Shown piece after piece: positions 8,102 to 12,124 of a stretch of 12,124 nt of DNA. Position 1 is the stretch's first letter; each line of letters opens with the position of its first letter. The notes under the pieces were generated by a model, which worked only from the letters and a program-made list of their open reading frames with translations, was not told the origin of the DNA and did no database searches. Source of the DNA: CAISIP01 sp046594635 (GTDB lineage: Bacteria > Pseudomonadota > Gammaproteobacteria > Burkholderiales > Burkholderiaceae_C); contig JBKJRR010000210.1 of assembly GCA_046594635.1 (NCBI GenBank), forward strand, positions 1 through 12,124, written 5' to 3'. The position numbers and the translations under genes are program-made.

Positions 8102-8164
8102 GCCTTTTCCATGGCGCCGCATGCCAAATCAGCCCGGGACCAAGCCGTTTGAGAGTTCTTTTCC

Positions 8165-8189
8165 CTGCCATTCATCGCCGCCGAGGCTG
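8165..8189. repeat. Left copy of 25-bp direct repeat flanking the nucleotidyltransferase cassette
   Basis: This 25-bp stretch recurs at 9047-9071 in the same orientation with a single mismatch (T at 8172, G in the partner). Similarity trails on as GGTCA just beyond both. Read on the minus strand the shared part encodes SLGGD-x-W in both copies. Confidence 0.8.
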
Positions 8190-8219
8190 TGAGGGTCACG
8201 GCCCGGCTGCCAGACGCGA

Positions 8220-8450
8220 TCACAGTCGCCAATGGTTGCCCTGCATGGGCCTTTCACGTACGGGCCACACCGGGCAAAGCATTTGCACTACCTCCATCAG
8301 GCTCAACCACTCGGCTATAGGGTCGATCCCGGACGCCTTGCCCATCGGCGGACGAAAAGGCACACCCGCCTCCCGCGCCAGCACCGCTCCTGTGTCGGCT
8401 GGATTGAGCGCCTTTTCGGCTTTGGTATCCGAGTTATCCGAGCAGTTCAT
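8220..8450 (-). CDS. Small hypothetical protein, translationally coupled to the nucleotidyltransferase
   Basis: Protein of 76 residues starting at the ATG at 8450, which lies inside the 3' end of the nucleotidyltransferase gene, so the two coding regions overlap by 17 bp. A GGAA at about 8457-8460 on the minus strand could serve as its ribosome-binding site. Codon use is like the neighbours (rich in GCG, GTG, CTG). The sequence looks globular: LNPADTGAVLAREAGVPFRP, then GKASGIDPIAEWLSLMEVVQ, then a Pro/Trp-rich end LCPVWPVRERP and the C-terminus GNHWRL. No signal peptide or membrane segment is present. I do not recognise a family. The overlap points to co-production with the nucleotidyltransferase, as partner, inhibitor or accessory subunit; that is inference. 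A longer frame from 8570 is open, but it covers the nucleotidyltransferase body and is less likely. Confidence 0.6.
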   Translation of the reverse strand: MNCSDNSDTKAEKALNPADTGAVLAREAGVPFRPPMGKASGIDPIAEWLSLMEVVQMLCPVWPVRERPMQGNHWRL

Positions 8451-8952
8451 TGAGCAGTTCCGGTTTGTTGAACAGGGCAAAGTACTCACGCAACTCCTGC
8501 ATGTCGAGCGAGGTGCGGTGTATTTGCAGTAGCGCGCGAATATCGTCCAGGTCGCGCGTTCGCGTGGCATCGTTCACGAAGCCTTGCAGCTTGAATCCTA
8601 TGAGCCCTTCGACGCTGATGATACGCAGGCGGCCCATGGGGGTCTCGCGCTCCGATGCCTGCGCGAGCAGGCGGCGCGCAAGGGGACGATGCGCGTAAAT
8701 CAGATCCAGACCTTCCGTGCCGCGGACATAGTTGGCAGCGTTCTCACTGCGGTACAGGCACACGTAGCCTGAACCCAACAGCGCATCATGTACCTTCTGC
8801 GCAGCGTCGATCTCCACCAGAAAATCCACATCCGTGGTGGCGCGCACCACCTGGTGCGCGACCACCGCCAGGCCGCCGATAAGGGCTGGCGCTGTGCCGG
8901 TGCGCGCAAACATGGCCAGTGCTTCGCGAATTTGTGCGGCCAGGTCGGACAT
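8434..8952 (-). CDS. Small nucleotidyltransferase-fold protein (AbiEii/MNT-like)
   Basis: Protein of 172 residues from the ATG at 8952; an in-frame ATG at 8988 would add 12 residues, and neither start has a clear ribosome-binding site. The nucleotidyltransferase signature is intact: Gly26-Gly27 in LIGGLAVVAH, Arg37, then Asp41-x-Asp43 in TTDVDFLVE, and a third acidic residue at Asp83 in GLDLIYA. A late segment, ISVEGLIGFKLQGFVND then TRDLDDIRALL, matches the Lys and Arg-x-x-Asp-x-x-Asp pattern of AbiEii-like and related proteins of unknown function. Such proteins transfer a nucleotide to protein or RNA, and some act as toxins of toxin-antitoxin or phage-defence systems. No AbiEi-type antitoxin gene is adjacent. 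Instead a 76-residue protein gene overlaps its 3' end. The pair is flanked by 25-bp direct repeats. Enzyme activity is likely from the motif; a toxin role is only a hypothesis. Confidence 0.8.
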   Translation of the reverse strand: MSDLAAQIREALAMFARTGTAPALIGGLAVVAHQVVRATTDVDFLVEIDAAQKVHDALLGSGYVCLYRSENAANYVRGTEGLDLIYAHRPLARRLLAQASERETPMGRLRIISVEGLIGFKLQGFVNDATRTRDLDDIRALLQIHRTSLDMQELREYFALFNKPELLNELLG

Positions 8953-9046
8953 GTCTAGAGCATGAATTGGAGGATGTGGGGGCACCATGGCGTCCACGTT
9001 GGCATGGTTGGCATCGGTTCGCGTCGAGTGTACCTGTGGGCCCTGT

Positions 9047-9071
9047 CTGCCATGCATCGCCGCCGAGGCTG
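9047..9071. repeat. Right copy of 25-bp direct repeat flanking the nucleotidyltransferase cassette
   Basis: Partner of the repeat at 8165-8189, 24 of 25 bases identical and in the same orientation, 882 bp apart. The two copies enclose both genes of the cassette. This copy lies within the possible decayed minus-strand reading frame, at SLGGDAW. Confidence 0.8.
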
Positions 9072-9300
9072 AAGGTCAAGGTCTGGACCTGGCAGTCAGG
9101 CATGGGTGCCTGCTGCACCAATGGAATCTGTGCAGTCAGGCCCATGCGTTGCAATTGGCGGCTCAAGATAGGGGCCTCGTATCTGCCCCTTGGCCTGAAA
9201 ATACAAGCCCGCAGGGGCTGGAGCTGTCGGCGCCCATCCGTGCGGCGTAAGTAAGTCAATGCATCTGATTTCGCCAAATGCGAACGCCGGTGTCGACCGA

Positions 9301-9329
9301 TTGACCGAAGGGACCGGGATACGGATACT
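9301..9329 (+). promoter_or_regulatory. Possible sigma-70 promoter of the MAPEG gene
   Basis: TTGACC (9301-9306) and GATACT (9324-9329) are separated by 17 bp, matching 5 of 6 and 4 of 6 consensus bases. The -10 ends about 40 bp before the MAPEG ATG, a sensible leader length that includes the AGGAG ribosome-binding site at 9358-9362. This rests on motif match only. Confidence 0.45.
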
Positions 9330-9368
9330 GCAGGCAACGTTCGTTCAATTTCATTCAGGAGACTCGCG

Positions 9369-9703
9369 ATGGCCCCTGAACTCACATCGCTGCTGTGGTC
9401 CGTATTGCTTGCCGTCGCGCAGGTTGTCGTGGCAGCAACGGGTGCGACCATGCTGGTCGGCGTGCCGACGCTGGCAGGCAATCGCCAGGGCATGCCTGAC
9501 CTGACCTGACCGGCTGGGTCGGGCGCATGCAGCGCGCACACCGCAACATGTTCGAAAGCCTGGTGTTGTTCGCCGCGCTGGTGTTCTTCTGGGCGCCGCT
9601 GTTGTTTGTATTTGTCTATGGTGCTGGCATAGCCTGGCTGCGCACCGGGGTCTGGGCGGTGTCGGTGGTTGGCATGGGGATGATCGCCGGTCACTTGCTT
9701 TAG
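9369..9703 (+). pseudogene. Frameshifted MAPEG-family membrane protein gene
   Basis: The ATG at 9369 follows a good AGGAG ribosome-binding site. The first 42 codons (MAPELTSLLWSVLLAVAQVV, through LAGNRQGMPDLT) are the N-terminus of a bacterial MAPEG protein, with a membrane helix, and end at a TGA at 9507-9509. The protein resumes in another frame as GWVGRMQRAHRNMFESLVLF, through AGIAWLRTGVWAVSVVGMGM, to a TAG at 9701-9703. The cause is visible: TGACC occurs three times in tandem at about 9496-9510, and two copies would restore MPDLTGWVGR. From memory of the family, about 18-20 residues also seem missing after LFAALV, where a loop and part of a helix should follow, so an in-frame deletion is likely as well. 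MAPEG proteins include glutathione-related membrane enzymes; the role of this branch is unknown. Sequencing error could explain the 5-bp change. Confidence 0.8.
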
Positions 9704-9753
9704 CCGCGGATCGGGACGCCGTGAGTGCTGCCGTAGCGAGGCGGTGGTATCTT

Positions 9754-9771
9754 CCATGCGCTACTGCATGG
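9754..9771. promoter_or_regulatory. Hyphenated palindrome upstream of kynU
   Basis: CCATGC-GCTACT-GCATGG is a perfect 6-bp inverted repeat with a 6-base centre, 45 bp before the kynU start. Just upstream, TATCTT (9748-9753) is a weak -10-like hexamer. The site could be an operator for a dimeric regulator of kynureninase, but a chance palindrome of this size is possible. Confidence 0.35.
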
Positions 9772-9816
9772 CGCCAGCAACGCACCCGCCATTCCATCCG
9801 CCCCCGAAAGGACCCT

Positions 9817-11118
9817 GTGATCTCTCTCGAACATTGCCAGGCGCTTGACGCCAAAGACCCGCTGCGGTCACTAAAGGATCTGTTCAGCCTGCCCGACGGC
9901 GTGATCTACCTGGACGGTAATTCGCTCGGTGCCCTGCCGCGAACGGCGGCCGCACGCGTGGCACACGCCGTGTCCCAGCAATGGGGCGATGGCCTGATCC
10001 GCTCGTGGAACACTGCTGGCTGGTTTGACCTGCCCCAACGTGTGGGCGACAAGATTGCGCGCCTGGTTGGCGCGTCAGCGGGCACCGTCGTGGCCACCGA
10101 CACAACGTCAATCAATCTGTACAAGGTGCTTAGCGCGGCTCTCACAATCGCGGCGCAGGACTCCCCCCAGCGCAAGCGCGTGGTCAGTGAACGCAGCAAT
10201 TTTCCCACCGATCTGTACATTGCCCAGGCCCTGTGCCAGGAGCGCGGCTTCGAGTTGCAGTTGGTGGAGGCCGAGCAGATCGATGCAGCGTTGCTCGCAG
10301 ATGCTGCGGTGCTGATGCTGACCCACGTGAACTACCGTACCGGTGCCATGTTCGACATGGCATCTGTCACCGCCATGGCCCATGCCGCGGGTGCGCTGGT
10401 GGTGTGGGATCTGGCCCACAGCGCAGGCGCGGTGCGCGTCGCGCTGGAATCTGACAACGCAGACTTCGCCGTCGGCTGCGGCTATAAATATCTCAATGGC
10501 GGGCCAGGTGCCCCGGCGTTCGTATGGGTTCATCCGCGCCATACCGACCGCTTCTGGCAGCCTCTGGCCGGATGGTGGGGCCACGCGGCGCCGTTCGCGT
10601 TCACCCCCGACTACCGTCCCGCCAGCGGCATCAGCCGCTACCTTTGTGGAACCCAGCCGATCCTGAGCATGACCGCGCTCGATTGCGCCCTGGACTGCTT
10701 CCAGGCTGTGCAGGACTGCGTGCCCGACCAGGACGCGATGGCAGCTCTGCGTTTCAAATCACTGGCATTGACCGATATGTTCATTGCACTGTTCGACGAA
10801 CGTTGCGCCGGCTATGAACTCGAGCTCGTGACACCGCGCGCGCAAGCAATGCGGGGATCACAGGTGAGCCTGTCACGGGCGATCGGCGCCTATGCCATCA
10901 TGCAGGCGCTGATCACGCGAGGTGTGATCGGCGACTTCCGCGCCGGCGCTGCTGCCGCCACCGGCAAACCCCGGGACGCCGATATCCTGCGTTTCGGCCT
11001 GACACCGCTGTACCTGGGGTTCGCCGACGTCTGGGGCGCCGTGGAACACTTGTGCCAGATCATGGACAGCGGTGAATGGCGCGATGAAAAATTCAACCAG
11101 AAACACGCGGTGACCTGA
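9817..11118 (+). CDS. kynU: Kynureninase (L-kynurenine hydrolase)
   Basis: Protein of 433 residues, close to the usual ~415-430. The GTG at 9817 has an AAAGGA ribosome-binding site 6 bases upstream; the frame opens from 9721 but those residues do not resemble the family. The enzyme splits kynurenine into anthranilate and alanine in cytosolic tryptophan breakdown, using PLP. Markers in order: YLDGNSLGALP (~29-39), SWNTAGWFDLP, TDTTSINLYK for phosphate binding, LTHVNYRTGAMFDM, Asp198 and His201 in VVWDLAHSAGAV, the PLP lysine Lys224 in GCGYKYLNGGPG, GWWGHAAPFAF, and the late RGSQVSLS and DILRFGLTPLYLGFADVW. All catalytic motifs are intact. Tryptophan 2,3-dioxygenase and kynurenine formamidase genes, often adjacent, are absent from this window; upstream lies a dead MAPEG gene. 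A palindrome at 9754-9771 may be regulatory. A deleted partial copy of this gene lies at 2344-2583. Confidence 0.95.
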   Translation: MISLEHCQALDAKDPLRSLKDLFSLPDGVIYLDGNSLGALPRTAAARVAHAVSQQWGDGLIRSWNTAGWFDLPQRVGDKIARLVGASAGTVVATDTTSINLYKVLSAALTIAAQDSPQRKRVVSERSNFPTDLYIAQALCQERGFELQLVEAEQIDAALLADAAVLMLTHVNYRTGAMFDMASVTAMAHAAGALVVWDLAHSAGAVRVALESDNADFAVGCGYKYLNGGPGAPAFVWVHPRHTDRFWQPLAGWWGHAAPFAFTPDYRPASGISRYLCGTQPILSMTALDCALDCFQAVQDCVPDQDAMAALRFKSLALTDMFIALFDERCAGYELELVTPRAQAMRGSQVSLSRAIGAYAIMQALITRGVIGDFRAGAAAATGKPRDADILRFGLTPLYLGFADVWGAVEHLCQIMDSGEWRDEKFNQKHAVT

Positions 11119-11329
11119 ATGCCGGCGAACAACATCCTCGAGAACGCCCTTGCAGTGGTGAGTTCTCACTTGACCGGTGACCTACCTGTTGACGCCGACC
11201 GAAAACGGTGCAGACGGGGAGGCGTGGCTGAAGACCGAGTCTGTTTGGGTCCAGTTCTTGATCGCGTACGAAGATCGCATTCGATCCGTTCGCTGAGTTC
11301 GAACGCACCAACGTCACATAGGGTTTGCG

Positions 11330-11426
11330 TTGCTCTGGCCCAATGCGACCACCGTCTGCGTTTGGCCAAGCGCGCAACGACTCGCCGCAGCACGTCCAGT
11401 CGCTGCGCTTTTTTCTGACGCATCAT
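11330..11426 (-). mobile_element. Possible remnant of a transposase N-terminus
   Basis: From an ATG at 11426 on the minus strand the frame gives MMRQKKAQRLDVLRRVVARL, which resembles the helical DNA-binding start of ISNCY-type transposases as I remember them. The next part of the family (a helix-turn-helix with a GLS/GQS turn) appears in a shifted frame as VVALGQSN, after which similarity is lost. A GGAA precedes the start. The match is short and from memory, so this may be spurious. Confidence 0.3.
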
Positions 11427-11433
11427 TTCCGTT

Positions 11434-11478
11434 CCTGTCCCAAGGGTCGCGCCCCTGCTCAATTTGCAATGGGACAGG
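11434..11478. repeat. Inverted repeat, 9-bp arms
   Basis: CCTGTCCCA (11434-11442) and TGGGACAGG (11470-11478) are perfect inverted repeats separated by 27 bases, with an inner GGG-TCGCG-CCC that could extend the structure. No T-run follows on either strand, so it is not a classical terminator. It lies just upstream of the possible transposase remnant and could be an operator or end sequence of that element. Confidence 0.55.
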
Positions 11479-11533
11479 TCTACTTGGGTTGAAGGGGACA
11501 TTGCCGCTTTCAGTTGGCACCTTGCGCGCTCGA

Positions 11534-11539
11534 TATACT
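11534..11539 (+). promoter_or_regulatory. Possible -10 element for the decarboxylase gene
   Basis: TATACT matches 5 of 6 bases of the sigma-70 -10 consensus, about 58 bp before the ATG at 11598. The only -35-like hexamer, TTGGCA at 11514-11519, is 14 bp away, which is short, so the promoter call is weak. Confidence 0.3.
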
Positions 11540-11597
11540 GCGGCACCGTAACCCTTTGTTGCCGCGCTGGTCCGCCATCGCGGACAGCCCACGCCGC

Positions 11598-12124
11598 ATG
11601 CCGCTAGACGCCGACAAGATTCTCGTCACCGGTGGTGCCGGTTTTCTCGGTTCGCACCTTTGCGAGGCATTGCTCGAACGCGGGGCGGACGTGCTGTGTG
11701 TTGACAACTTCTACACCGGAAGCAAGCGCAACATCGAGCATCTGGTGGGCCACCCGAACTTCGAGCTGATGCGGCACGACGTGACCTTTCCACTTTACGT
11801 TGAGGTCGACCGCATATTCAACCTGGCCTGCCCTGCCTCGCCGGTGCATTACCAGAATGACCCCGTGCAGACCACCAAGACCTGTGTGCATGGCGCGATC
11901 AACATGTTGGGGCTGGCCAAACGCGTCAGGGCGCGCATCTTTCAGGCCTCGACCAGCGAGGTCTATGGTGACCCTGAGGTTCATCCGCAGGTCGAGTCCT
12001 ACTGGGGCCACACCAACCCGATCGGCCCACGCGCCTGTTATGACGAAGGCAAGCGCTGCGCCGAGACGCTGTTCTTCGACTACCACCGCCAGCACAAACT
12101 GGACATCAAGGTCGCGCGCATCTT
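11598..12124 (+). CDS. UDP-glucuronate decarboxylase (UDP-xylose synthase type), N-terminal part
   Basis: The ATG at 11598 opens a frame that runs off the window end, giving 175 residues of an expected ~310-350. It is an extended short-chain dehydrogenase. The NAD-binding turn TGGAGFLGSHL is at residues 11-21, followed by the acidic VDNFYTGSKRN. FNLACPASPVHYQNDP is typical of this family, as is TSEVYGDPEVHPQ with Ser120 and ESYWGHTNPIGPRACYDEGK with Tyr148 and Lys152, the YxxxK catalytic pair. These signatures separate it from UDP-glucose 4-epimerases and dTDP-glucose dehydratases. The enzyme would oxidise, decarboxylate and reduce UDP-glucuronate to UDP-xylose for surface polysaccharide. No membrane anchor precedes the domain, so the protein is probably soluble. 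No ribosome-binding site is clear. The gene may start a polysaccharide cluster to the right. Confidence 0.92.
   Translation, partial: MPLDADKILVTGGAGFLGSHLCEALLERGADVLCVDNFYTGSKRNIEHLVGHPNFELMRHDVTFPLYVEVDRIFNLACPASPVHYQNDPVQTTKTCVHGAINMLGLAKRVRARIFQASTSEVYGDPEVHPQVESYWGHTNPIGPRACYDEGKRCAETLFFDYHRQHKLDIKVARI

Larger units (their letters stand above)
8953..9368. other. Region between the nucleotidyltransferase and MAPEG genes, with a possible decayed minus-strand reading frame
   Basis: No complete gene is evident. On the minus strand, about 9215 to 9030 reads like protein (QLQRMGLTAQIPLVQQAP, then MPDCQVQTLTFSLGGDAWQT) and could start at an ATG at 9145. The same frame then runs through the nucleotidyltransferase in a nonsense phase, so any original gene is truncated. 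I do not recognise the family. The right part, from ~9250, is the upstream region of the MAPEG gene. Confidence 0.35.
11119..11597. other. Non-coding/decayed region between kynU and the decarboxylase gene
   Basis: No confident gene. The region contains a 39-codon plus-strand frame from a GTG at 11177 to a TGA at 11294-11296 (TPTENGADGEAWLKTESVWV) that reads like a protein tail but is unrecognised. It also holds a possible minus-strand transposase start near 11426 and a strong inverted repeat at 11434-11478. No clear terminator hairpin with a T-run follows kynU. Confidence 0.4.

Noticed and set aside
8786..9757. Long open frame on the minus strand (323 codons)
   Set aside because: It runs through the nucleotidyltransferase and MAPEG genes in the wrong phase; most of it has the Arg/Pro/His/Gln-rich make-up of a GC-rich shadow frame. 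Only the part near 9030-9215 looks protein-like.
1..12124. tRNA, rRNA, CRISPR array, riboswitch or intact insertion sequence
   Set aside because: I saw no cloverleaf, no rRNA-like stretch, no regularly spaced repeats and no complete transposase in the window.

Overview
The window is GC-rich bacterial DNA that looks betaproteobacterial, probably Burkholderiales. The clues are a Bug/TctC-type solute receptor next to an IclR regulator and sugar-acid dehydratases, a kynureninase of the proteobacterial type, and the codon use. The taxonomic call is inference; there is no rRNA or tRNA to anchor it.

Layout, left to right. (1) 157-2154 (+): a large protein joining a papain-like C1 cysteine peptidase domain to a C-terminal alpha/beta-hydrolase-like domain. 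(2) 2155-2673: a decayed stretch holding a second, broken piece of kynureninase that carries an exact in-frame 240-bp internal deletion. (3) 2674-6913: a catabolic island. It holds an L-rhamnonate-dehydratase-like enolase-superfamily enzyme (+), a convergent second enolase-superfamily dehydratase (-) that follows a Bug/TctC periplasmic receptor (-) in one transcription unit, and a divergent IclR regulator (+). Together these look like uptake and dehydration of one or more sugar acids under IclR control. The substrate is not readable from the sequence, and no transporter membrane subunits or later pathway enzymes lie in the window. (4) 7190-8101 (+): an EamA/DMT-family permease. (5) 8165-9071: a minus-strand cassette of a small nucleotidyltransferase and a 76-residue protein whose genes overlap by 17 bp. 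Near-identical 25-bp direct repeats bracket the cassette. (6) 9369-9703 (+): a MAPEG-family membrane protein gene broken by a 5-bp tandem-repeat expansion. (7) 9817-11118 (+): intact kynureninase (kynU), without the other kynurenine-pathway genes. (8) 11119-11597: non-coding or decayed DNA with a strong inverted repeat and a possible transposase remnant. (9) 11598 to the right edge (+): the N-terminal part of a UDP-glucuronate decarboxylase (UDP-xylose synthase type), cut by the window end.

The most telling structural feature is the pair of kynureninase sequences in the same orientation, about 8.25 kb apart, bounding the catabolic, permease and nucleotidyltransferase genes. With the frameshifted MAPEG gene, the possible IS remnant and the repeat-flanked cassette, it marks this as a region with a history of rearrangement. 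The least characterised pieces are the peptidase-hydrolase fusion and the nucleotidyltransferase/small-protein pair.
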